Shown here: one piece after another, positions 7,654-16,656 of the stretch
How the letters are laid out: the number at the start of each line of letters is the position of its first letter
Position numbering within the stretch: position 1 is the stretch's first letter
Origin: Sedimentisphaerales bacterium
Lineage (GTDB): Bacteria; Planctomycetota; Phycisphaerae; Sedimentisphaerales; SM23-30
Assembly (NCBI GenBank): GCA_016928435.1
Contig: JAFGKT010000050.1
Location: 1 to 53,413 of the forward strand
Direction of reading: 5' to 3'
DNA length: 53,413 bases
Made by a program: the position numbers and the translations under genes
Notes under the pieces: generated by a model
The model's input: the letters and a program-made list of their open reading frames with translations, nothing else
What the model was told of the DNA's origin: nothing
Databases searched by the model: none

Positions 7654-9099
7654 CTATTTGTTCTGATTTCTCATAGCGTCGATTCGATTACGAACGTCGC
7701 GATAATTAAAGTCAATTTGCGCTATTTTACGGAAGCACGCCAGGGCTTCATCGATTTGGTTGTCAGCCTGATAGGCACAACCGAGATTATATCGCATTTC
7801 TTTGGCTAGGGCGTCTTCGGTGCTGGTGCTAAGTTCCAAGGCGTTTTGAAACGTTTCGATCGCGTCAGTGAACCAGCCTTTGTGGAAGAAACACTGGCCG
7901 ATACAGTTAAAGGATTTAACGCGGAGCTTAGGATCATTGCGTGCTTCCTGAAACTGCGGGATGGCCTCGTCGTATTTTTTGGCCATAAGCAGACGGCAGC
8001 CATACTCATATTTCATGCTCATATCGGTGGGGTAATTGGCGACGCATTGCTTAAAGTGATTGAGTTCGGTGGCGAGTGCCTTTATTTTGGCTTCGCGCAG
8101 CTTTTCTTTGAATTTTTCATCGTCAGGGTTCTGGTTCAGTTTGGCTTGGATTTTACGGGCCTGACGGTTCCATTGCTTTATACGAATTTCACCGATTTTT
8201 TGACGGAAGGCGAATTGCCCGAGTTCTTGGTGGGCTTTTTCGAGGATTTCGATGGCTTCGTTTTCGTTTTGGAGTTTTTCGGTGGCGCAAAGGGCGGCTA
8301 CGAGTTTGGTGATTTTTCCGGGGACGTTGGGTTCGGCCTCGTATTCCGCGCGGGCTTTCTTGATGGTGTCGGTACGTGTTTCTACGGATTGGACGAGTTG
8401 GTCGCGGGCCTGCTGCTGCTGCTGTTGTTCGATATCTTTGATACTTGAACGAAAGTCGCTGTCATTGTCGTAATTACCCTGCTGCATGGTGGTTTGAGCG
8501 GACAAGTCACGCATTGAGTCTTGCAGGGCGGCATCATTGGGTTTGAGCAGCAATGCCAATTGGCAGGATTGCAGCGCTCTGGAGAACACTTCTATTTTGG
8601 CGTAACAATCGCGCAAGAACAAATATATACGAAAAGACGGCTTGTCTTTTTGTCGGTTGGTTTCGAGAGTGATATCCGCGATCCATTTTGCTGTCTGACG
8701 GAAATTGGCTTCGGTAGCGGCTTCGGTGAAGTCTTTCATCAGGTCGATGTTGTGTGGGTCTTTGCTGAGGGAGTATTCAGCCTTGAGCATGTTATCAAGC
8801 GGGGTTTTAGCTGCCATTTTTTTGAATTTGGAGCTGTCGCGGAACCCGCCTTTTTTCTTGCCGGACGCTTGTCGATCCAAAGCTATTTGCCGCAAAGGGG
8901 TGTGTCCTTCTTCGACAGCTTCGGGCCAAAGAGCAATGCCCTCAAGATAAAGTTCGATAGCGTAGTCGTAGTTGAGGGCATAAGCAACATCGGCACCCTT
9001 GGCGAAAAACTCACGGGCGCGGTTCTTGACCTCTTCAGGAAACAATTCCTGATTAACGGCATTGGTATCGGTATTTATGTTGTTGTTTTGGTCGGTCAT
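7654..9099 (-). CDS. Tetratricopeptide-repeat protein
   Basis: A 481-residue, apparently cytosolic TPR protein with no signal peptide. TPR-like helices occur around residues 35-60 (AYALNYDYAIELYLEGIALWP), 160-195 (RALQSCQLALLLKPND), and 365-470 (YDEAIPQFQEA, DAIETFQNALEL, IDEALACFRKIAQID). The middle, around 215-330, is charged, coiled-coil-like and contains a Gln run (IEQQQQQQARDQL). It is probably a protein-interaction scaffold; partners are unknown. The start has no strong Shine-Dalgarno, but the Asn-rich N terminus (MTDQNNNINTD) is the only reasonable beginning. Confidence 0.7.
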   Translation of the reverse strand: MTDQNNNINTDTNAVNQELFPEEVKNRAREFFAKGADVAYALNYDYAIELYLEGIALWPEAVEEGHTPLRQIALDRQASGKKKGGFRDSSKFKKMAAKTPLDNMLKAEYSLSKDPHNIDLMKDFTEAATEANFRQTAKWIADITLETNRQKDKPSFRIYLFLRDCYAKIEVFSRALQSCQLALLLKPNDAALQDSMRDLSAQTTMQQGNYDNDSDFRSSIKDIEQQQQQQARDQLVQSVETRTDTIKKARAEYEAEPNVPGKITKLVAALCATEKLQNENEAIEILEKAHQELGQFAFRQKIGEIRIKQWNRQARKIQAKLNQNPDDEKFKEKLREAKIKALATELNHFKQCVANYPTDMSMKYEYGCRLLMAKKYDEAIPQFQEARNDPKLRVKSFNCIGQCFFHKGWFTDAIETFQNALELSTSTEDALAKEMRYNLGCAYQADNQIDEALACFRKIAQIDFNYRDVRNRIDAMRNQNK

Positions 9100-9487
9100 A
9101 TTTTCGGGGTGGTTTGCCAGCGGAACTTGGGGGTCTCGTGATTAGCCAACTGAGGAAGGCTTACTGTAAGTAGATACGCAGCTGGAGTTTATGTTGTTCG
9201 GTACTTTATCCTGGAGAAAACGGTGTATATTTAGGTTTCTTTATAGTAATGCTGGTAATAATTTTGCCATGATATTTATATAAGTAAACACGATAAGCTA
9301 ACAGAATACTAGAAGATGTCAAATAAAAAAAGCGGATGGATAATAGTTGGATTTGCGATAAAGGCAATATTGACAGGTAATTGGCGAAATCACCTTTGTC
9401 TGCGCCGGCGGTGATTGGTTAAAAACTTGGGCGGCCTCTAGCCGAGGCCTCGAGCGGGTGCTATAATGCCATGACAGCAAGTGAGAT
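9100..9487. other. Divergent intergenic region
   Basis: It lies between the minus-strand TPR gene and plus-strand def and must hold both promoters. A TATAAT at about 9461-9466 lies 22 nt upstream of the def start, but no clear -35 box accompanies it. No gene or stable RNA is recognised. Confidence 0.4.
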
Positions 9488-10018
9488 ATGATTATGTATG
9501 AAAAAATAGACGTTGCAAAATTGCATCTTGAGCATTATCCGGCACCGATTCTGCGTAAAGTAGCTGAGCCTGTGGTAGAGATTGATGATACCATAGCGGC
9601 GTTGGTTGACCTGATGTGGGATGTGATGTTTGAAGCTGACGGCGTGGGTTTGGCGGCGCCTCAGGTTGGGGTATCTCTTCGTATTTTCATCGTCAGCGTC
9701 ACAGGCAGACGAGAAGACGGGCAGGTCTTCATCAATCCTGAACTAAGCAATTTACAGGGGGTATCTGAGACCGAAGAGGGTTGTCTTTCGGTTCCGGGGG
9801 TCCGTTCGAAGGTTCGTCGGGCAGGAGCCTGCACCGTAAAAGCTTTGGATTTAGACGGTAATACCTTTGTGCTGGAGGCGGCTGATCTTTCAGCCACGGC
9901 GGTCCAACACGAAAATGACCATCTTGACGGCAAATTGTTTATAGACCGCCTTACCACGGTTGGCAGGATCGCTTGCCGCAGAGGGCTAAAACAGCTGGAG
10001 CGGGAGTATTCGGGCTAA
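9488..10018 (+). CDS. def: Peptide deformylase
   Basis: A 176-residue metalloenzyme that removes the formyl group from N-terminal fMet of nascent proteins. All three family motifs are present: GVGLAAPQVG (about residues 52-61), EGCLSVPG (about 97-104, with the metal-binding Cys), and QHENDHLDG (about 138-146, with two metal-binding His and the catalytic Glu). The length is normal. ATGs at 9488 and 9494 are both possible starts. A lipoprotein gene follows after about 110 nt on the same strand. Confidence 0.93.
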   Translation: MIMYEKIDVAKLHLEHYPAPILRKVAEPVVEIDDTIAALVDLMWDVMFEADGVGLAAPQVGVSLRIFIVSVTGRREDGQVFINPELSNLQGVSETEEGCLSVPGVRSKVRRAGACTVKALDLDGNTFVLEAADLSATAVQHENDHLDGKLFIDRLTTVGRIACRRGLKQLEREYSG

Positions 10019-10126
10019 ATTCCCAGCGATTGGGTGGGTGTTGGCGACAGGGGTGGGGGGAGATAGCGTAACGAGTTAGGGCTAGTTGTGCTTGACTTGG
10101 CGGGCAGGTGACCTATACTGAGCGGA

Positions 10127-10729
10127 ATGACAGCGAATCCATACAATATCAGCCGACTGGTTGGGGCCTTGTGGGTACTGGGGGCGGTACTGTTGGCCAT
10201 GGCGGTTTGCGGCTGCAGTGAACCGCAGAGCAGCGCGATTGCTGTGGAACCGGCTATCATTCAAGGCCAAGAGTTGGTGGTTTGGCAGGCTTGTCAGGAT
10301 GAATTGCACAGCAGAGGGTTTGTGTTAGACCGCGCAGAACGGCGCAGCGGCGAAATCGCCACGATGGGTCGGGTGAGCAGTCAATGGTTCGAGTTCTGGG
10401 GGCGTGACACGGCAACCAGCGCAGATATAGCGGAATCCAGTTTGCGTACTATTCGCAGGCAAGTAAACATATTGGTCGAGCCGTTGGGGGAAGATGAATA
10501 TCAAGTTGGTTGTGTAGTTACGGTAGAGCGTTTTGCGCCGTTGGAACCGGAGGTAGGCGGGACGATGTATGCCGGCGATGTTCTCGCTCGCTCGGCGAAC
10601 CGGACAGATGACAATCCAAATGCTGAGACCGGCCTGGATACGCGACAGTGGGAGACATTAGGCCAAGACGCGGCATTAGCAGAGGAGATTCTGAAGTCCA
10701 TAGAATCAAGAGTTTATTCGGTTCAATAA
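10127..10729 (+). CDS. Predicted lipoprotein of unknown function
   Basis: A 200-residue protein with a hydrophobic signal segment (residues 11-27) ending in a lipobox-like AVCGCS, so acylation at Cys28 or Cys30 is likely. The remainder is soluble, with alternating beta strands and helices (WQACQDELHSRGFVLDRAERRSGEIAT, RTIRRQVNILVEPLGEDEYQVGCVVTVERF). This resembles small envelope proteins of planctomycetes that I cannot assign to a family. It ends just before a strong terminator at 10753-10798, so it closes the def transcript. Confidence 0.65.
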   Translation: MTANPYNISRLVGALWVLGAVLLAMAVCGCSEPQSSAIAVEPAIIQGQELVVWQACQDELHSRGFVLDRAERRSGEIATMGRVSSQWFEFWGRDTATSADIAESSLRTIRRQVNILVEPLGEDEYQVGCVVTVERFAPLEPEVGGTMYAGDVLARSANRTDDNPNAETGLDTRQWETLGQDAALAEEILKSIESRVYSVQ

Positions 10730-10752
10730 TAATGATGACAAGGGTCGGGGTC

Positions 10753-10798
10753 GGAAGCTGATGCATCTTGTAATGAGATAGTGTCAGCTTCCTTTTTT
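10753..10798 (+). terminator. Rho-independent terminator after the lipoprotein gene
   Basis: A perfect 9-bp stem (10753-10761 with 10784-10792) followed by six T residues, 24 nt after the lipoprotein stop codon. Confidence 0.85.
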
Positions 10799-11013
10799 GA
10801 CAGGCGAATAGGGCTGTTGGCGGGTAAGAATCTGAATTAGTGTTTGTTCTTACATAGATAGACGTTTCTGCCAATTTTGAGTAGGTAGTTTTTTAATTGC
10901 AGCTTGACGATTTTTGTTAAAATAGGCTGAAAAAGTCATATTGTCGCATCTTTTTTCCCTTTGGGTGACAATAGGTTGTCACTAGTTCACGATATTTAAT
11001 GGAAGTACTAGTT

Positions 11014-12003
11014 ATGAAGGACTATTTTGTAGGTGTAGATCTTGGCGGAACTAATGTTGAAGTTTGTCTTCTTAGTGATTCAGGTGAAGTTGTTGGTCGT
11101 GGCGCGGCCCCTACTGAAGTAGCTTTGGGACCTGTTTCGCTGGTTGATCGGGTAGCAGCGATCTGTCAAGAGATGCTTGCTTCGTCATCGATTGGTGTTT
11201 CTGAAGTCAGGGCGTTTTGCATCGGCAGTCCTGGTCCAATTTCCGTGTCCGAGGGCAAAATAATCAAGGCGGGCAACTTACCGGGTTTTGACAATTTTCG
11301 TTTGCGTGGTGAATTGTCGGCGCGATTAGGTGTTCCGGGCTTATTGGAAAACGACGCGAACGTTGCGTGCTGGGGCGAGTTTTGGCGAGGCGCCGGTCGT
11401 GGTACGACGGACATGGTGATGTTCACGTTGGGCACTGGTATTGGCGGCGGCATGGTAGTTGCGGGTGAATTGGTTCACGGCAGCGAAGATAATGGCGCTG
11501 AGTTGGGGCACATGATAATTGTGCCGAAGGGCAGGAAGTGCAGTTGTGGTCAATGTGGTTGTTTGGAAGCTTACGCTTCGGCGAGCCACACAGCCAAACG
11601 AGCTATGGAAGCGTTACAGGCAGGGCGTTCTTCGGTCCTGGAAGGCGTTCTGCAGCGTTCAGGTACTATAACAAGCAAAGACGTTTTCGAATGTGCAGTA
11701 GCAGGCGATGAATTGGCCAACGAGGTGGTGGATGGTACCGCGGCGGCGTTGGCCCAGGCTTGTGTGAGTATGCGACATATCACCGAACCGCAAACGGTGG
11801 TGTTGGCCGGCGGCATGATAAACGCGGGCGATATGCTCACCAGCAGAGTGAAGAAGTTCTACAATGAGATGATGTGGAACTTGAAATCGGAAACAATGGA
11901 AATTTGTTTGGCTCAGTTAGGTGCTGATGCCGGAGTGATCGGAGCTGCAGGTTTGGCCTTACATCACTACCAAAACGATCGGCTTGGAGCCGTGGGTGAG
12001 TGA
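11014..12003 (+). CDS. ROK-family sugar kinase (glucokinase-like)
   Basis: A 329-residue cytosolic kinase of the ROK family, which phosphorylates glucose, N-acetylglucosamine or related sugars with ATP. It shows the phosphate-binding DLGGTN (residues 9-14), the catalytic-Asp motif LENDANVACWGE (D114), TLGTGIGGG (about 138-146), and the zinc-binding cysteines of CSCGQCGCLEA (C176, C178, C181, C183). Substrate specificity cannot be read from sequence; glucokinase is the commonest assignment. The start at 11014 is preferred because GGAAG lies 9 nt upstream; an in-frame ATG five codons earlier has no ribosome site. It is transcribed alone and followed by a strong terminator. Confidence 0.88.
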   Translation: MKDYFVGVDLGGTNVEVCLLSDSGEVVGRGAAPTEVALGPVSLVDRVAAICQEMLASSSIGVSEVRAFCIGSPGPISVSEGKIIKAGNLPGFDNFRLRGELSARLGVPGLLENDANVACWGEFWRGAGRGTTDMVMFTLGTGIGGGMVVAGELVHGSEDNGAELGHMIIVPKGRKCSCGQCGCLEAYASASHTAKRAMEALQAGRSSVLEGVLQRSGTITSKDVFECAVAGDELANEVVDGTAAALAQACVSMRHITEPQTVVLAGGMINAGDMLTSRVKKFYNEMMWNLKSETMEICLAQLGADAGVIGAAGLALHHYQNDRLGAVGE

Positions 12004-12154
12004 GGCGGATGACGGTCGAAGCTGTGCGAAGGCAAAGGTGCTTGAGAAAAAAACGCTTGGAATGATGATCGGGACTTTGCACTTTTGCGGACTGCACGTA
12101 AGGATTGTTGGATTAGCGGTTAGTTTTCGACAGTAGAATGGTTTTTGTCCTAGT

Positions 12155-12210
12155 CTGATGTGGCGTACCCCATACCCCGACCCCGACCACGCCACATCAG
12201 CTCTTTTTTT
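12155..12210 (+). terminator. Terminator after the ROK kinase gene
   Basis: A perfect 12-bp stem (12155-12166 with 12189-12200) followed by CTC and seven T. The 22-nt loop is a C-rich repeat (ACCCC, ACCCCG, ACCCCG), an unusual loop for a terminator. The remaining bases to 12376 hold no gene. Confidence 0.85.
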
Positions 12211-12376
12211 GCGCGGGTGGAGCGGTTTTTTGCGATAACAGGCAATCTGTGAGATAATTGTTGGGTTGTGTATATTTGTGCTTTTAAGATAGTTTTTTGC
12301 ACGGTTTAAGTCAGCAGCGAGAGAAAGAGTGCTTTGCGGTGCGGGGGCTGGTTTTTTTGGGGGGTGGGGCGGTCTA

Positions 12377-14053
12377 TTATTGCTGTGGGGCGAAGGGTTG
12401 TTTTAATAAGAAGCGATGCTTGAATTGCTCGGCTCGGCCGCTGTTACGGCTGAGCAGTTGGTGATCGCGATTGGTCAGGGCGTCGGCGGTGGTTTGCTGG
12501 GCTTGAACGGGTCCGAGGCGATGGGTTTTTCTTTTTGATTCGTATTCGATGTTGGTCTGGATAAGGTTTTCATCGGTGGTTTGGGCTAGTTTTCGCAGAT
12601 CATTGCTGGTTAACATCATGGGGCTTTGGCAATGGAGGCAATAGAAGGGCAGGTCATCCCATTGAGGGGCGAGTACAAAGGTGTCTACGTGTAGGGATAG
12701 TTTTTGTGCGGCGGCGTTAACGGCGGTAACGACTTGGTTTTCGGTGAGTTTTTCACCGGTGATGCTGCTGGTGTGGGCGCCTTTGGAGAGGAATTCGATA
12801 AGCGGGGTCTGTTGGGCGAAGCCGGTGACGCGAACGAGGTCGCCCATGTTGTAGCGATACAGACCGGCGGTATTGGTGATGAAAATGTAATATTCCTGGT
12901 TGAGCTGTAATTGATGGGCTTGGAGGATGTCGAATTCACCGGGTATGGTGCTTTGGGCGTTGGGGTCTGGAAGTTGGTCGATTTGGTCGCGGGGGATGAA
13001 TTCGTAGAAGTTTGAGGTGATATCCAGAATGCCGGACGCGGTGGAATCTTCGACGGGAATAGAGAAGCGTCCTTCGCTGGCGAGTAAGCCGATGTCACGG
13101 ATGGGTACGTCGCCGAAGTATTCACGTAATTGCGGAATGTAAAGTCCTGTTGAACCGCCGGTCCAATTGGCTAGGAACGCCAGGTTCCAATAGTCTTTGG
13201 GCAGGAGTGCTTTGCTGTGACTAAGATGGACCTTGAGTTGGTTGGCACGACGGGGGTTGGGGCGTAAATTACGGGTGAGTTTTTTTGTAATGGTTGGGTC
13301 GATATCAGCAGGTGGGGTCAAGGTGCCGTCGCGAACATCTTTGATGATGAGGTCGGCGTGTTCCGCTGCGGTGCGGGCCAAAGTGAGGGTGGTGCTTGGG
13401 TTAGCGGTGCTGATAAAACCGACGTCTTGGGTGATGGCGAAGCGCATTATGGTGTAGTATCGTGCCAGGGGATTGGTGATTTTGGCTACTTCTGGGCTGG
13501 TAGCGTAGAAACGCCGGACTATGAACTTCTGGTTGCGTGCCAACATACCGGATATCGCGCCGCAGGGTATGCCTGCCGAGGTTGTTTCTTCATCGAAAGG
13601 ACTGGTGACTTGGAGGATTTTGCGCAGATATCCGTTGGGATGATCGGCGAGTGCTTTTATGCCCCAAACATTCCAGCCTCGACGATAATGATCAGCGGAA
13701 GTTTGAGTAACGGGGATATATTTCGCGGGTGCGGTTGTTCCGCTGGTGAGAGCGAACATTAGGAGGGTTTCATCGGGGCCGAACAGGGCCTCGGTTTGAC
13801 CATCTTGGCAACGCTGAATGTAAGGCGCGAAGTATTCGTAGTTCGCCAAAGGCATCGCGGCAGTGAAATCGCGGTAGTTTTTGATACGTTCGAAATTATG
13901 TTGCCGTCCGAAGTCACTTTTGCGATGTCGGCTGAGAGTTTGGATCAGAAGCTGCCGCTGTACTTGGGCACAATCGGCGAGTTTCTGATGAAACTGCTTT
14001 AACTTTCGTTTGGCGCTCCGTGCCGCGGCGAGTGCGATTAGTTTGTTTATCAT
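12377..14053 (-). CDS. GH3-family acyl-adenylating / acyl-acid amido synthetase-like protein
   Basis: A 558-residue protein of the GH3 auxin-responsive-promoter family, ANL-like enzymes that adenylate a carboxylic acid and usually transfer it to an amino acid. It shows the phosphate-binding loop MFALTSGTTAPAKYIPVT (about residues 100-117) and the later YIFITNTAGLYRYNMGDLVRVTGF block characteristic of GH3. The N terminus (basic helix, then SDFGRQHNFERIKNY) matches bacterial members. AAGGTG lies 6 nt upstream of the ATG. Its first 140 nt overlap the 3' end of the upstream hydrolase gene in another frame. Placement at the end of a KS/ACP/dehydratase operon suggests it acts on the acyl product, perhaps forming an amide; that is inference. 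Confidence 0.8.
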   Translation of the reverse strand: MINKLIALAAARSAKRKLKQFHQKLADCAQVQRQLLIQTLSRHRKSDFGRQHNFERIKNYRDFTAAMPLANYEYFAPYIQRCQDGQTEALFGPDETLLMFALTSGTTAPAKYIPVTQTSADHYRRGWNVWGIKALADHPNGYLRKILQVTSPFDEETTSAGIPCGAISGMLARNQKFIVRRFYATSPEVAKITNPLARYYTIMRFAITQDVGFISTANPSTTLTLARTAAEHADLIIKDVRDGTLTPPADIDPTITKKLTRNLRPNPRRANQLKVHLSHSKALLPKDYWNLAFLANWTGGSTGLYIPQLREYFGDVPIRDIGLLASEGRFSIPVEDSTASGILDITSNFYEFIPRDQIDQLPDPNAQSTIPGEFDILQAHQLQLNQEYYIFITNTAGLYRYNMGDLVRVTGFAQQTPLIEFLSKGAHTSSITGEKLTENQVVTAVNAAAQKLSLHVDTFVLAPQWDDLPFYCLHCQSPMMLTSNDLRKLAQTTDENLIQTNIEYESKRKTHRLGPVQAQQTTADALTNRDHQLLSRNSGRAEQFKHRFLLKQPFAPQQ

Positions 14054-15224
14054 CTTTTTTCACCTTGGTTTTATCGGTGCGCGGGCGTGACGCTTTATTG
14101 TCTCGGGCAAAGAAATCAGCGATTTCTTTTTGCAACTGGGGTTCCATGGTTTCGTGTTGAGGCGGTTGGTCGGCGAGGAACTTTCGGAAGAATCCTACGG
14201 TACGTCCGGCATAACGTTGGGGGTCCACTATCGCGGATTGATTGTGTTTGGCGCCGGGCACGATCCACAAATAACGAGGCCGTTGCGACAGGGCGAACAG
14301 CGCGCGAGTGTGGTTGGGCTGAATATAGGAATCCTTTTGGCCGTGGATGAAGAATATGGGGGTGTTACGCAGTTTTCTCATGCTCTTGCGTACAGAAGGA
14401 AACGAGCAATTGAAACGCCGGCGGGCGAATTTCAGCAGGAGCCAGCGCAAGAAGCTATAGAATGCGGGGTGATGTTTTTCGTACACGAAGCGTACGCGGG
14501 CGAAAATGTGGACCCATTTTTTCATGGACCATTCGAGTGTGGTATCGGTAGAGAAAGCGCTATCAGCGAGTACGGCTTTTACGGGGAGGAATTTTTGAAT
14601 TTGGGTTGCTGTAAGAATAGCTGCCCCAGCTCCGCGGGAGATGCCGAACAAACCTATATTGAGGTCTAGTCCGCGGTCTTCCAGTTCCGCTTGTACGAGA
14701 GAGACGGCGCCTAGGCAGTCGGATACTTCTTTGTCGCTGCACCAGAGACGTGGTTCGTAGCCGGGCAATGACGCGCTTTTGCCGTGGGATCGGAAATCGA
14801 AAGTGAAAATCGCGAACCCGGCTTCGAGCAATGGTCTGCAATATCGAATACAAGAATACATATCGGAGCCGTATTCGTGGCAAAAGACAATCACGCCTTT
14901 GAGATCGGATGTGAGATTGTGTCCTTCGGAATAGGCTGGTTCGGATTTGTTGTTTGGTTCATTGGCGGTGGGGCAGGTCAACAGAGAATCGGGCGTGAGG
15001 AACATACCGCGAAGGCTGGTGCCGTCAAAGGCTCTAAAGTTGACTAGGCGTCCTTCGATACGATCGAAATCAAGAGGGCCTATCAACAACGGCGGGGGTG
15101 TGTCGCGGATGATATTGAGCATCAGCCGGACATATTTGCTTAGTACCGCGACGATGCCCAGTACACCCACAGCCAGGACCGCCAAAAGCGTTGTGGCCCA
15201 ATGTCGCAACAGTGTTTCGAGCAT
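13914..15224 (-). CDS. Membrane-anchored alpha/beta hydrolase
   Basis: A 436-residue protein. It has one N-terminal membrane segment (about residues 11-29), then an alpha/beta-hydrolase fold: HEYGSD oxyanion region (about 116-121), TFDFRSHGKS (about 141-150), nucleophile elbow GISRGAG (Ser196), and catalytic His in GAKHNQS (about 345). Members act as esterases, thioesterases or peptidases. Here a thioesterase-like role in releasing an acyl chain is possible given the KS/ACP neighbours. The last 50 or so residues are Lys/Arg/Thr/Ser rich, low complexity, and coincide with the 140-nt overlap with the GH3 gene, so they are probably an added tail rather than part of the fold. Confidence 0.8.
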   Translation of the reverse strand: MLETLLRHWATTLLAVLAVGVLGIVAVLSKYVRLMLNIIRDTPPPLLIGPLDFDRIEGRLVNFRAFDGTSLRGMFLTPDSLLTCPTANEPNNKSEPAYSEGHNLTSDLKGVIVFCHEYGSDMYSCIRYCRPLLEAGFAIFTFDFRSHGKSASLPGYEPRLWCSDKEVSDCLGAVSLVQAELEDRGLDLNIGLFGISRGAGAAILTATQIQKFLPVKAVLADSAFSTDTTLEWSMKKWVHIFARVRFVYEKHHPAFYSFLRWLLLKFARRRFNCSFPSVRKSMRKLRNTPIFFIHGQKDSYIQPNHTRALFALSQRPRYLWIVPGAKHNQSAIVDPQRYAGRTVGFFRKFLADQPPQHETMEPQLQKEIADFFARDNKASRPRTDKTKVKKDDKQTNRTRRGTERQTKVKAVSSETRRLCPSTAAASDPNSQPTSQK

Positions 15225-15308
15225 GACGTGATTGTTTTTTTATTCTGGTTGGTGGTCGCGTGATAGTATCGCAGGAGTTAGGCAGACAGCGGCGTTTACC
15301 AGAGAGAC

Positions 15309-16628
15309 TTATTCGGAGAATTTTTTGATGATTATAATGTTGTTCTGTCCGCCGAAACCAAACGAGTTGGACATCGCGATGTTTACTGGCGCCTTGCGGG
15401 GCTGATTGGGCACGTAGTCCAAATCGCATTCCGGATCAAGGTTGGTCAGGTTAGTAGTGGGGGGCAGGATTTGATCGCGAATGGCCAGAACGCAAGTAAT
15501 AAGTTCAACGACTCCGGCTGCGGCGATAAGGTGGCCCAGCATACTTTTTACGCTGCTGACCGGGACTTTGTAGGCTTGGTCGCCGAATACGGATTTGATG
15601 ACATGGGTTTCGATAGAATCGTTTTCAGCGGTGCCGGTTCCATGGCTGGAGATATAGTCGATATCGTTAATGGATACGCCGGCGTCTTTCAGCGCCAACT
15701 GGACCGCGGCGATACCTCCGCGTCCATCTTCATGCTGATCGGTAACGCGGAACGCATCGGCGGTGCTACCGTAGCCGAGTACTTCAGCTAAGATAGGCGC
15801 GTTACGTTTGCGGGCTGATTCCAGGTCTTCGAGGATGACAGCGCCGGCGCCTTCGGCCAGGACAAAACCGTCGCGTTCTTTATCGAAAGGCCTAGAAGCG
15901 TGGGTTGGATCGTCGTTACGGGTTGATAGCGCGGTGAGTCGATTGAAGCCGGTAACGCCCAGCGGATGTATCATGGAATGGCAACCGCCGGCGATTACGA
16001 TGTCAGCGTCGCCGCAACGGATCATTTCCAACGCTTCTCCGGTCGCTTGGGTGCTGGCGGCGCAAGCGGTGAGGCAGCTCATGCAAGGGCCCGTAATACG
16101 GAACAGACGCGCCAAGTGCGAACCGGGCATGTTGGGTTCTTGTTCCAGTTCTCGTATGGCATCCATACGGGCTTTGGCTACTTTTCCCCAGATTTCCCAG
16201 TTCATCTCTTGGGTTTCGCTGTTCCAGCCTTCTACGGTTGGCGCGATAAAGTTGTCGAAATCCAATGGTCCTTCGCCGGCGCCGAGATAGAGCCCCACGC
16301 GTTCGGAGCGAATAGCGGGTTCATCGCCGTTCAGAGGTAAAGGCAGCATCGCTTGGCGCCACGCCTGGACGGCTGCGCCGATCATAAATCGACTGTTACG
16401 TCCGGCGAGTTTATGTTCTTCGCGCAGCTCTTGGGGCAAGTCCGCCAAATGATCGTAATCATCAGGCACTTGCGCGGAAAACTGAGAAGGGAAAGTTGAG
16501 GCATCAAAGACCGTTGTGGGGCCGATGCCGCTTTCGCAGTTCATGAGTCTTCGCCACATTTCTTCGACGTTGCAGCCAAGAGGTGTGACAACTCCAGTTC
16601 CGGTGATAACAATACGTTTATTTGCCAT
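15309..16628 (-). CDS. Beta-ketoacyl-ACP synthase (FabF-like, complete active site)
   Basis: A 439-residue condensing enzyme that would extend an acyl-ACP with malonyl-ACP. The Cys-His-His set is intact: the nucleophile in CLTACAAST (about residue 193), His in ISSHGTGTAEND (about 336), and His in VKSMLGHLIAAAG (about 373). Its N terminus MANKRIVITGTGVVTPLG is standard, although the ribosome site is weak. It is 28 nt downstream of a second ketosynthase (16657-17964), giving a KS-KS pair like those of type II polyketide or aryl polyene systems. It is distinct from the housekeeping fabF at 27375-28622. Confidence 0.88.
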   Translation of the reverse strand: MANKRIVITGTGVVTPLGCNVEEMWRRLMNCESGIGPTTVFDASTFPSQFSAQVPDDYDHLADLPQELREEHKLAGRNSRFMIGAAVQAWRQAMLPLPLNGDEPAIRSERVGLYLGAGEGPLDFDNFIAPTVEGWNSETQEMNWEIWGKVAKARMDAIRELEQEPNMPGSHLARLFRITGPCMSCLTACAASTQATGEALEMIRCGDADIVIAGGCHSMIHPLGVTGFNRLTALSTRNDDPTHASRPFDKERDGFVLAEGAGAVILEDLESARKRNAPILAEVLGYGSTADAFRVTDQHEDGRGGIAAVQLALKDAGVSINDIDYISSHGTGTAENDSIETHVIKSVFGDQAYKVPVSSVKSMLGHLIAAAGVVELITCVLAIRDQILPPTTNLTNLDPECDLDYVPNQPRKAPVNIAMSNSFGFGGQNNIIIIKKFSE

Positions 16629-16656
16629 AGCAGTTTTTACTGTTCGAGACTATAGA

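Noticed and set aside
8403..8432. CTG trinucleotide run as a repeat element
   Set aside because: It encodes a short Gln run in the TPR protein and is too short and irregular to annotate as a repeat.
7846..9141. Long plus-strand frames opposite the TPR gene
   Set aside because: They are antisense to a clear TPR protein and have hydrophobic compositions typical of shadow frames.
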